Shown here in pieces: positions 47,472 to 54,309 of a stretch of 54,309 nucleotides of DNA (its first letter is position 1; every line of letters starts with the position of its first letter). The notes under the pieces are model-generated. The model did no database searches. It saw nothing but the letters and a program-made list of their open reading frames with translations, and had not been told where the DNA came from. The translations under genes were made by a program, and so were the position numbers. The stretch comes from Ruminococcus sp. UBA1409. Its GTDB lineage: Bacteria; Bacillota; Clostridia; Oscillospirales; Ruminococcaceae. The stretch covers positions 1 through 54,309 of the forward strand of contig DBPX01000004.1 of NCBI GenBank assembly GCA_002305045.1, given 5' to 3'.

Positions 47472-47681
47472 GTGCCAAGCGTAATAGCCTACGGCGGGAA
47501 GGATAGGGTCTGTCCGTTTGAGAGCGCAAGGCACCTGGTGGAGGCTCTTGAGGAAAACGGCGTCGACTATAGGTATTTTGAGCTGCCCCACTCCGGCCAC
47601 GGACTCCAAAACGACGATAAAATATACGAGCAGTATATGCTTGCGGTGGAGGAGTATCTGGATAGGTATATGTCCGAATGA
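47472..47681 (+). pseudogene. Alpha/beta hydrolase, C-terminal fragment (~69 aa)
   Basis: The frame reads VPSVIAYGGKDRVCPFESA, HLVEALEENGVDYRYFELPH, SGHGLQNDDKIYEQYM. These are the last strand-helix pairs of an esterase-type alpha/beta hydrolase, with the late Asp (GKD) and catalytic His (SGHG). The nucleophile elbow and all upstream parts are missing. The first residues of the open frame (47367-47470) are antisense to the TetR fragment. No ribosome binding site is visible. Confidence 0.75.
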
Positions 47682-47760
47682 TTTATTATTCTCAGGATAG
47701 AACATCCGCAGGAGAGCATATTCTCAGAAATTTAAGTCCTAAGACATTAAATTCGGTTAA

Positions 47761-47798
47761 ATAAAATCACCGCCATCAGGCAGCCTGCCCGGTGGCGG
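47761..47798 (-). terminator. Terminator of pduL
   Basis: On the minus strand CCGCCA pairs with TGGCGG, with an internal CAGGC/GCCTG stem, followed by TGATTTTAT. It lies about 30 bases after the pduL stop. Confidence 0.75.
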
Positions 47799-47826
47799 AG
47801 CTTTTATATCCCTGTAATATCGAAGC

Positions 47827-48399
47827 TTAGACGGTTACTATCTCGCCGTAAAGCTCTCTTCCGGCTCCTACGGCGTTCGACTCGTCGGTGTCTATGTGCA
47901 TGGCGGTGGCGTAGTTGGGGCTTACTCTGCAAACTACATCTCCAAGTATCGCCTTTCTTCCGTCGGTGTCAAGCCTGACCCAGACAATCTGCTTGTCAGA
48001 AAGTCCCATAGCCTCGGCGTCCTCCGGGGTGAGGTGGATATGCCTTTTTGCGACGATTGCGCCGCTTGAAAGCTCGACCTCGCCGCAGGGACCTATCAGC
48101 TTGCAGGGGGCGGAGCCCTCAAGGTCTCCTGACTCCCTGACGGGAGCCGAAATGCCTATCGAGCGGGCGTCGGTTGCGGAAAGCTCTATCTGGGACTTGC
48201 TTCTGCACGGACCCAGAATCGAGACATTGGCAAGCTCCTTCTTGGGACCTACTACGGTTACCCTTTCCTCGCAGGAAAACTGACCGGGCTGGGAGAGGTC
48301 CTTCTTCTTTGTCAGCTCGTGACCCTTTCCAAAGAGGGTCTCAAGGTCCTCCTTGGTGACATGGACATGGCGGGCAGATGTTTCAACCAAGATTTTCAT
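47827..48399 (-). CDS. pduL: Phosphate propanoyltransferase/phosphotransacetylase PduL (190 aa)
   Basis: PduL transfers an acyl group between CoA and phosphate, giving acetyl- or propionyl-phosphate for ATP formation. Two zinc-binding halves are clear: VETSARHVHVTKEDLETLFG and VAKRHIHLTPEDAEAMGL, followed by the C-terminal AMHIDTDESNAVGAG. There is no N-terminal encapsulation peptide and no microcompartment gene nearby, so it is the free cytoplasmic form that replaces Pta in many Clostridia. ATG 48399 has GGAGG upstream. It is a single-gene unit with its own terminator. Confidence 0.93.
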   Translation of the reverse strand: MKILVETSARHVHVTKEDLETLFGKGHELTKKKDLSQPGQFSCEERVTVVGPKKELANVSILGPCRSKSQIELSATDARSIGISAPVRESGDLEGSAPCKLIGPCGEVELSSGAIVAKRHIHLTPEDAEAMGLSDKQIVWVRLDTDGRKAILGDVVCRVSPNYATAMHIDTDESNAVGAGRELYGEIVTV

Positions 48400-48481
48400 A
48401 TTATTTCCTCCAAATAATTTATTTCGCCTTGAACTGCATTACATCTCTAAAAGCCTATTTTACTCCCTGGCGGGGATAAAA

Positions 48482-51289
48482 TCAAGTGGTTTTTTTCTTT
48501 TCGAGGATTCTTTTGAGTATCGAGCCGTTTTTATACTCCACAACGAATATTATCGCAATAATAGACCAGCCGAGAGCTGACACCGCAAGGGCAAGGCTTA
48601 GATAGTCCGGCCAGAAGCGCATAGTTATCTCGTGAGTGCCCGCCGTAAGCTCTATTCCGATGAGCGAGTCTAAAAGCTTTATCGGGGTGACCTCCTCGCC
48701 GTCGACGGTTATATGCCAGCCCGGCTCGTAGGGGATGGTGGTGAACATCACGCCGTCCTCCTTGGCGGTTATGCTGCCCTCAAGATAGGTGTCGGTGTGC
48801 TCTGTAATCTGCCAGCCGCCCTCCTTCAGGGTGTTAGTAGCCTCCATGAGGGCGTCGGTGTCGAGCTGGTAAAACAGGACATCGGAAAACAGCACCTCGC
48901 CGCTTGCAAGGGTCATCCTGACCTTCAGCTCCTCGCCCTCCTCGTAGCTTCCAAGGTTTAGTATGCTGTAGTATTCGCTGGTGAAGAAGTAGTCAAGGAA
49001 GGGGTAGTTGTTTACATCCCAGGAGTCCGCCCTTACCCAGATGTTGGACTTTCTTTGATATACCGTCGGGAAGAAGGCGTAAAGAGGCTGGTCGGAGTCT
49101 ATATTCAGCGTGAACTCGACATAGCTGTCCTTCTCGGGGACGGTGGTGGTGTACCATATATGGTCGCCTGTGGTGGCTGTGCTGCAATTGACCGTATCGG
49201 TATAGTAGGAATATATCCTCCTAAAGACCCTTGCACTGCCGTCGCCAAGAAGGTCCTGCAAAAGACGCTGCTGGTTGGTTATCGGGTCGGAGGAGTCAAG
49301 GACGGTTTCCTTTATGTCGCTGCTTGCCATAAACCCTATCGGGAGCGCATACGGGTTTTCGTAGACGGTTATCTCGGTGCCGGTATCCTCAGGGCTTAGA
49401 AGCTCGGTATAGGTTTTATATGGGCGCTTCAGCTCGTTTTGATAGTTTTGACGGTTTATCTCCCTCTCGTCTACGGCAGGGGTCAGCTCATCGGGCTTGT
49501 ACATTAGGTACTTTATTCCCAGCAGGGAATCTGTCAGGAGGGTAGAGCCTGTGTACTTAGTATAGTGTCCCTGCATCCCAAGACCCAGAGATTTAAGCAT
49601 GGCTAAAACCGGGCTGTTCATTGTCGAGCTGGAGTGCGACACTCCCTTGAAGCCCATTCCCATGGGATCGTTCACGGTGCGGTGGAAGGTCTTTTCCATC
49701 CTGTAAAGACCGCCGTCAAGCTCCTCGACCGTATCGACGACATTTCTTCCGTCGATAAAGTAGTCCTGATAGGAGGAATAGGTGCTGTAAACAACATCGC
49801 AGTCAATAGACCAGACGGTGTACATAGTGTTCTCGAATATTTCAAGGCAGACAAATACTGCAAGTGCGACCGCCGCCGCCCTGTTTTGATACTTTTTAAA
49901 GACGAACAAAAGCGCCGTAAATACTACGATAGCCAGTATGCTGAACCAGACCGTCTCCGCAAGGTAAAACTCCTCGTACTGCTTTTGGTTAAGATACGCC
50001 AAAAGAGCAACCCAGCCAAAGGCGGTAAGGCCGATTTCCTTGAAGGAGACGCCCTCAATGCTCTCAAGCGCCCTGTACGCCATTATTAGCATGACAAAGC
50101 AGAAGGTGAAGGAGTAGCGGTAGGGAAGCCAGTTGGGAACCTGGAAGCCGTGCCAGGCTATGTCTATAGTGGACAGGTACATGCTCCCGAACACCGAGAA
50201 CAAAAGCGCTCCTAGGCTGACCTTCTCCTTGCAGCTTATCCTGGTGTTTAAGAAGAACAGGGGGATTAGGAGTATCACAAGCGTCCCGCAGGCAATCATC
50301 GGAAGCCCCTCCGGGCGGACGGTATCGTAGCTGTTTGAAAACAGCTTTGAAAGGAACTGGAAGATATCAAACTGAGTCCTCGGGCTGAAGTCGGGGTCGG
50401 AGAAATCAAGCTTTCCCAGGCTCAGCGAGAAATAGACGGGAATCAGCACCGCCGATGCGCTCAGGACGGCAATTACAGCCGAGGCTGCGAATTTCAGTCC
50501 GCTTTTTATGAAGCCGGGAGCGATTATATGCCCCGGTCTTGAGAGGATGTAGTAGATAAAGTATAGAGCCGAGAAGAAGCCTATCATGTAGCCGATGTAA
50601 AAATGGGAGAAGAACATTATCCCAAGACTTACGGTAACTAAGAGCATCCTGCCCGAGTCTACAAGCCTTTCTATCCCCAAAAGGATAATGGGCAGCCATA
50701 TCATGCCGTCTATCCACATGGGATTCATCAGCTCGACCACGATGTAGGTCATAAGGGCGTAGCAGGTTGAAAAGACAAGCTGCATATATGGGGAGGCGTT
50801 CTTGCTTTTTTTAAGATAGTAGGCAAACGCCAGAGCGCAGCAGCCGAGCTTTGCAAGCTGCATTATCTCGAGTGCACCCAGCATCATCGTTCTGGGAAGA
50901 AGCACCACTATCCACATAAACGGGCTTGCAAGATAGTAGCCGAACATACCAAGGGTCTCGCCGCTTAGGTTTCTTGACCAGCTGTAAATCAGCGAGCCGT
51001 CGCCCCAGATGGCGTCCTTCATCATCTCGTAGTAGGAGACATACTGACCGTTTAAATCCAGCACCAGCACCGAATTATCCCCGTATGGATGCACCCCGTA
51101 GAAGGAGTAGGCAAGATACATTATCAAAACCGGCAGGAGAAAGATGAAAAGCCCCTGCCTGCGGCTGTAGATGAAGCGAAAAGGCTTTATCCTAAGCAGA
51201 CCCTCCCAAAGCTCCCTGAGACGGGCAAAGCGCCTCCCGGGAGGGGTGGGACTCTCCTGATTTAAGCTGTTTACATCAATAATATCCAT
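48482..51289 (-). CDS. YfhO-family large membrane protein (935 aa)
   Basis: The first ~530 residues hold some 12-14 transmembrane helices (LFIFLLPVLIMYLAYSFYGV, DLNGQYVSYYEMMKDAIWGD, NPMWIDGMIWLPIILLGIER, PNWLPYRYSFTFCFVMLIMA). A long extracytoplasmic region follows, ending in IPYEPGWHITVDGEEV and one last helix, the YfhO pattern. YfhO relatives help attach sugars to lipoteichoic acid or other wall polymers as GT-C-like enzymes. ATG 51289 has GGGGAG upstream. It directly follows a GT2 polyprenyl-sugar synthase gene, so it may use that lipid-linked sugar. That role is inferred. Confidence 0.88.
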   Translation of the reverse strand: MDIIDVNSLNQESPTPPGRRFARLRELWEGLLRIKPFRFIYSRRQGLFIFLLPVLIMYLAYSFYGVHPYGDNSVLVLDLNGQYVSYYEMMKDAIWGDGSLIYSWSRNLSGETLGMFGYYLASPFMWIVVLLPRTMMLGALEIMQLAKLGCCALAFAYYLKKSKNASPYMQLVFSTCYALMTYIVVELMNPMWIDGMIWLPIILLGIERLVDSGRMLLVTVSLGIMFFSHFYIGYMIGFFSALYFIYYILSRPGHIIAPGFIKSGLKFAASAVIAVLSASAVLIPVYFSLSLGKLDFSDPDFSPRTQFDIFQFLSKLFSNSYDTVRPEGLPMIACGTLVILLIPLFFLNTRISCKEKVSLGALLFSVFGSMYLSTIDIAWHGFQVPNWLPYRYSFTFCFVMLIMAYRALESIEGVSFKEIGLTAFGWVALLAYLNQKQYEEFYLAETVWFSILAIVVFTALLFVFKKYQNRAAAVALAVFVCLEIFENTMYTVWSIDCDVVYSTYSSYQDYFIDGRNVVDTVEELDGGLYRMEKTFHRTVNDPMGMGFKGVSHSSSTMNSPVLAMLKSLGLGMQGHYTKYTGSTLLTDSLLGIKYLMYKPDELTPAVDEREINRQNYQNELKRPYKTYTELLSPEDTGTEITVYENPYALPIGFMASSDIKETVLDSSDPITNQQRLLQDLLGDGSARVFRRIYSYYTDTVNCSTATTGDHIWYTTTVPEKDSYVEFTLNIDSDQPLYAFFPTVYQRKSNIWVRADSWDVNNYPFLDYFFTSEYYSILNLGSYEEGEELKVRMTLASGEVLFSDVLFYQLDTDALMEATNTLKEGGWQITEHTDTYLEGSITAKEDGVMFTTIPYEPGWHITVDGEEVTPIKLLDSLIGIELTAGTHEITMRFWPDYLSLALAVSALGWSIIAIIFVVEYKNGSILKRILEKKKTT

Positions 51290-51293
51290 AGAA

Positions 51294-52223
51294 TTAAGCT
51301 CCCCTTGAACTGCCGCCGTCCTCCGGCGAGTCGGTTGTAGACGCCACAATATATCTCGGACGGCGCCTTGTCTCCTCGTATATCCTTGCGATATAGCTGC
51401 CAAGTATCCCAAGACAGCAAAGAATCAGCCCGAGCGTCAGCAAAATAAGGAGGCTGGCTGGGGTGAAGGAGCCAAGCCCGCACCCAAACGCTAAGAGTAT
51501 CAGCATTATCACAGCTGCAGCCGATATTACGCCTCCCAGCACCGAGGCAATGTGAAGCGGCAGGGAGCTAAACGAGATTATATTTCTCAGTGCGTAGCCG
51601 ATAAGCGAGAAAACGCTCCATTTTCTCTTTCCGTAGGCACGCTTGGCGACATCGTAGTAGACGGTTTTTGACTCAAACCCGACCCAGCCGGAAAGCGCCC
51701 TGAAAAAGGTCCCCCTCTCGGGAAGGGAGGTTATCGCCTCGACGACCCGTCTGTCCAAAAGCTTGAAGTCGGAGGTGTTGTGCATATTCATGCCGTTTAC
51801 GCTCATAAGACGGTAAAAAAGACCCGAAAGCGAGGAGTAAAGCCTAGATTCCTCTCCTCTTGAGGACTTTTTCCCCTCTACCACCATTGCGCCCTCCTGC
51901 CACAGCTTCAGCATGCTGAGTATTGTCTCGGGAGGATGCTGCAAGTCGCAGTCCATTACGCATACGGCGTCGCCTCTTGAGGCACGAAGACCCGCTAGGA
52001 TTCCGCCCTCCTTGCCAAAATGCCTTGAGAGCCTCACTCCACGGACCCTTGGGTCGGCTGAGTGAAGTGAGCAGATTTTATCCCAGGTTAAGTCGCTGGA
52101 GCCGTCGTCAACGAACACTAGCTCTGTCTCGACATGGCTTTTGTCCATAAGCTCAAGGACGACCTCGGCGGTGTTTTTAATATTTTCCTCCTCGTTGTAG
52201 GAGGGGATCACTATTGATAACAT
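51294..52223 (-). CDS. GT2 glycosyltransferase, polyprenyl-phosphate sugar synthase type (309 aa)
   Basis: A DPM1/GtrB-like GT2 enzyme that puts a sugar on undecaprenyl phosphate. The GT-A domain shows LSIVIPSYNEEENI, ELVFVDDGSSDLTWDKI, HFGKEGGILAGLRASRGDAV, VMDCDLQHPP (DxD-like) and MHNTSDFKLLDRRVVEAI. Two C-terminal transmembrane helices follow, then a basic tail. Its start overlaps the PHP gene stop as TAATG, and the YfhO gene starts four bases after its stop. It should supply the lipid-linked sugar donor used by YfhO on the outer face; the sugar (glucose or GlcNAc) is unknown. Confidence 0.92.
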   Translation of the reverse strand: MLSIVIPSYNEEENIKNTAEVVLELMDKSHVETELVFVDDGSSDLTWDKICSLHSADPRVRGVRLSRHFGKEGGILAGLRASRGDAVCVMDCDLQHPPETILSMLKLWQEGAMVVEGKKSSRGEESRLYSSLSGLFYRLMSVNGMNMHNTSDFKLLDRRVVEAITSLPERGTFFRALSGWVGFESKTVYYDVAKRAYGKRKWSVFSLIGYALRNIISFSSLPLHIASVLGGVISAAAVIMLILLAFGCGLGSFTPASLLILLTLGLILCCLGILGSYIARIYEETRRRPRYIVASTTDSPEDGGSSRGA

Positions 52224-53065
52224 TAAAGCTTCCTTTCGCTGATTCCCATCGCCCTGTAGGCGTCCTCCGCCCTTTTCCTAAGCTCTGTGGGAAGAAGTCC
52301 CAGGTCAGGTCTTTTTGGGAAGTCTCCCGGGTCGCAGATTCTTTCAAGCGGCAGCTTTGCGTTGGCGTAATCGTCTGAGCGCTCCAGAATTTTTACAATC
52401 CTTCCCGATTTGAGTCTTTCAAGATAGTCGTGAGGATTTAAAAGAGGCTCGTCAAGGACGATTCCTCCTCCCGGATAGCCGAAGATGCTGTGAGTGTCCG
52501 ACCCTCCAGTCATCGGCAGGGAGTAGGACTCGGCGTACTGCCTTGCCCTAAGGTTGAAGCTCTCGTCCCGATGGGAGGCGTTTATAACCTCCACGCCGTC
52601 GACAAGCCTTGGATAGAGCCTGATTGTGTCGATATACCCCGCCTCCCTGAACGGATGCGGATGCACTACAAAGCCGCCGCAGGAGTGAACGAGCGAGATG
52701 TACTGCACTGGCTCCATTCTGTCTATTTCGGGGTGGTCAAGCAAAAACTGCTTGTCTATCCCGTAGGTCAGAAGCTCGGTAGCCCTCCAGCCGTACTCAA
52801 GCCCGAAGAACACCGAAAAGCCCAGCTTTTTGCCCTCCTCGAGGGCGTCCTCATAGCCCTGGCAGAACAGATGAATCTTTACATCCCAGGGGAGCCTTCT
52901 GTCAACGGCTGTGTTTCCGCCGAAGAAGTGGTCGGTGACAAAGCAGCCGCTGTAGCCGATTTCCTTTAGAAATCTGACCTGCTCGGCGCCAGAGGAGCTT
53001 CCGCAAAGAGAGCCTTGCGAGGTGTGAAGATGCGTTTCGTATTTATAAAGCTGAATATCCTGCAT
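52223..53065 (-). CDS. PHP-domain metal phosphoesterase (280 aa)
   Basis: PHP motifs coordinate three metals: YETHLHTSQGS (HxH), FVTDHFFGG, FFGLEYGW (Glu), GFVVHPHPFREAGYID (HPHP), VEVINASHRDESFNLRARQY and GGSDTHSIFGYPGG (DTH). The fold is that of the PHP phosphatases and tyrosine-phosphatase relatives. No polymerase or other domain is present. It is the first gene of the operon with the GT2 and YfhO genes, and has its own promoter. Its substrate is unknown; a phosphosugar or wall-precursor phosphatase, or a CapC/Wzb-like regulatory role, would suit the context but is unproven. Confidence 0.9.
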   Translation of the reverse strand: MQDIQLYKYETHLHTSQGSLCGSSSGAEQVRFLKEIGYSGCFVTDHFFGGNTAVDRRLPWDVKIHLFCQGYEDALEEGKKLGFSVFFGLEYGWRATELLTYGIDKQFLLDHPEIDRMEPVQYISLVHSCGGFVVHPHPFREAGYIDTIRLYPRLVDGVEVINASHRDESFNLRARQYAESYSLPMTGGSDTHSIFGYPGGGIVLDEPLLNPHDYLERLKSGRIVKILERSDDYANAKLPLERICDPGDFPKRPDLGLLPTELRKRAEDAYRAMGISERKL

Positions 53066-53154
53066 AAAAATGCTTCCCTTTTCCCAAGGATATTATGCCG
53101 TCTATCCCTGATATTATCATTTCCCGCACCTTGAAAAGGTCGGATTTTCCTTAG

Positions 53155-53183
53155 ATTATACTATTTTTCTGGGGACAAGTCAA
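53155..53183 (-). promoter_or_regulatory. Promoter of the PHP-GT2-YfhO operon
   Basis: On the minus strand TTGACT (53178-53183), a 17-base spacer and TATAAT (53155-53160) form a strong promoter, with a ~85-base leader to ATG 53065. Confidence 0.8.
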
Positions 53184-53190
53184 GCCCGTA

Positions 53191-53230
53191 GGGAAAAGGC
53201 AAAAGTCCCGGACCGAATAGCCCGGGACTT
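53191..53230 (-). terminator. Terminator of the CotH-like gene
   Basis: AAGTCCCGG and TCCGGGACTT form a long stem on the minus strand, followed by TTGCCTTTT. It lies about 90 bases after the CotH-like stop and just before the next promoter. Confidence 0.8.
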
Positions 53231-53319
53231 AACGAGAAAGGAGGCAAATCGCCGACAGCCCCGTCTTCCAAGAGGCAAAGCCCTCGGAGGCCGGTTATAG
53301 GCGACAGCGTTAAAAGCTG

Positions 53320-54075
53320 TTAGTATATTTTGTAAAGCATAGCCACCGCAAGACCTGCGGCAAGGGTTACAAGGCTGACTATAAGAATCAGTATATTAGC
53401 TCCCTCGGACTGTGAGCCGCCGGAGGCTCCCTGCTCTGTCATAAAGCCCGAGATGTCCCTGCCTGGACGGCTTTGAAGGTCTCCCGATTCCTCCTGGAAG
53501 GGCAGGCTAGAATCAGCCTCGCCGCTTAAGCCTTCGCCGCTTATGCCCTCGCCGCTGTCGGCTATATTTTGAGTCAGGGTAATATTCCAGCCAGCTGACG
53601 ACGCTAAGGACTCGCCGTTTGGAATATCCGACGGGGGATTGGCTCCCGGCGAAAATCCGCCCTGCGCACCGCCCTGAGGGAAATCTCCCGTGGGAGGCTC
53701 GCCATGCATACCGTCCTGAGGGATATCGTCCGTCGGAGGCTCGCCGAGCGGATCTTCCGGCGCCTCGTCGGGCTGGGTATCCGCCGAGTCATCCTGAGCG
53801 GCGTCGGCTAAAGTGCTGTCCTGCCCGAAGGCGTTATCCTCCTGCGAATCGGAATCGGACTGCCCGGAGCCGCTATCCTCCTGCGAGTCAGCCAAGCTCT
53901 CATCTACTGGGGAGCCATCCTCCTGATTATTAGAGGCGCCGCCGTTTTCCAAGGCGCTGTCTGCTTCCTCCGAGGGGTCGCTCTCTGAGGCGTTTTCGCC
54001 TTGACCGTCATTTCGTGACGGAAAGTCCTGCGAGCCGCCCCGTCCCGGCATACTGCCGCCGAAGCCTGTCCTTGA
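53320..54075 (-). pseudogene. C-terminal part of a CotH-like secreted/membrane protein, cut at the right edge
   Basis: About 250 residues are left. They begin near GFGGSMPGRGGSQDF, followed by a long Ser/Asp/Glu/Gly-rich low-complexity stretch, short GEPPT-DFPQGG-type repeats and a single C-terminal transmembrane helix (NILILIVSLVTLAAGLAVAM). This tail resembles the C-terminus of Firmicutes CotH-kinase or carbohydrate-binding surface proteins, but the catalytic part is absent. The frame is open to 54237, but beyond about 54075 it is antisense to the mobilisation gene. The break shows that something was inserted, rearranged or misassembled here. Confidence 0.6.
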
Positions 54076-54079
54076 AATA

Positions 54080-54309
54080 GATATGGCAGAGTTCCGTACC
54101 ATGCAAAAGCTGATGATAAAGGCGCAGGATAAGGCGAAAGAAATCCGGCATTTGCAGGATACGGTACTTCCGAAGCTGAAACAACAGCTTGCCGATACAA
54201 AAGGGATTTTCAAGGGTAAGGAGCGCAAGGCGCTCACAGAGCAGATACAGCGGACAGAAAAGGAAATCGCTGAAAAGTTGGATAAACTGCCCGATGTTCT
54301 GAAAGAGGA
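54080..54309 (+). CDS. Mobilisation/relaxase-associated protein fragment (MobA/MobL-like), runs off window
   Basis: The plus frame reads EIDMAEFRTMQKLMIKAQDK, AKEIRHLQDTVLPKLKQQLA, DTKGIFKGKERKALTEQIQR and KEIAEKLDKLPDVLKE, a highly charged coiled coil. From memory this resembles the C-terminal region of MobA/MobL-type relaxases carried by gut Firmicutes conjugative elements. An ATG at 54083 has no ribosome binding site, so the fragment is probably the downstream part of a larger gene whose start has been lost at the junction. The family call is tentative; the coding potential is clear from the clean, biased frame. Confidence 0.5.

Noticed and set aside
47827..48399. Microcompartment locus suggested by PduL
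   Set aside because: No shell-protein or aldehyde dehydrogenase genes are nearby and the protein lacks an encapsulation peptide.
54076..54237. N-terminal part of the 305-aa leftward frame at the right edge (Cys/Ser-rich start)
   Set aside because: It is the antisense shadow of the clean plus-strand mobilisation frame, so the CotH-like gene cannot really begin at 54237.

Overview
The window looks like a piece of chromosome from a Gram-positive anaerobic gut Clostridia species, probably an Oscillospiraceae/Ruminococcaceae relative. The reasons are AGGAGG-type ribosome binding sites, a Gram-positive LexA box, the fhs-glyA-formate channel operon, PduL, PepV, pullulanase, a GH51 arabinofuranosidase and a CrtO-type acyltransferase gene. 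The taxon is inferred from gene content only. About 16.6 kb at the left is a mobile element, most likely a siphophage-type prophage whose structural genes lie outside the window. The rest is mainly host chromosome, apart from a mobilisation fragment at the extreme right.

Element, 1-16.6 kb. A long leftward early operon runs from a strong promoter at 14.27 kb. Its genes are tightly packed, often sharing ATGA stop/start overlaps. In transcription order it encodes a PAPS-reductase-like protein, an HTH protein, an anchored SleB-type hydrolase, cysteine-rich proteins, an SNF2 helicase, an HNH-like protein, a candidate ssDNA-binding protein, a CHC2/Toprim/DUF927 primase-helicase, a circularly permuted C5 DNA methyltransferase broken at a G7 tract, a VRR-NUC nuclease, a MazG-like pyrophosphohydrolase, small proteins and the start of a phage SAM synthetase. 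Ten copies of an 8-base iteron around an AT-rich direct repeat lie just downstream of the primase and look like the replication origin. Rightward genes are a CI-like repressor, a small protein and a large serine recombinase, so one end of the element lies just after 16.6 kb.

Host, 16.9-29.4 kb. A three-gene ABC-2 exporter is followed by a highly structured palindromic repeat. Next comes a heavy-metal locus: an ArsR repressor divergent from an HMA chaperone and a Zn/Cd/Pb-type P-ATPase, with a 12-2-12 operator at the promoter. Then follow a LexA-controlled small gene, pullulanase, PepV, GH51 arabinofuranosidase, a DUF6171-type protein, a PspC protein and a truncated TIGR04076 gene.

Host, 29.4-43.7 kb, leftward. 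A ZTP riboswitch controls a one-carbon operon (formate/nitrite channel, SHMT, formate-THF ligase). Pyruvate kinase follows behind a structured RNA candidate. A membrane-lipid operon encodes a CrtO-like acyltransferase, PAP2 phosphatase, DUF308 protein, PlsY, a UgtP-like glucosyltransferase and an AI-2E-family protein. Then come a histidine kinase/response regulator pair and a secreted transglutaminase-LRR protein.

Host, 43.9-54.3 kb. A CsoR repressor precedes a copper ATPase carrying a fused C-terminal CopZ domain with its own internal start. Fragments of a TetR gene and a hydrolase gene mark a deletion scar. PduL follows, and then a YfhO-like membrane protein, a GT2 glycosyltransferase and a PHP phosphoesterase in one operon. 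At the right edge a CotH-like secreted protein gene stops abruptly against a mobilisation-protein fragment.
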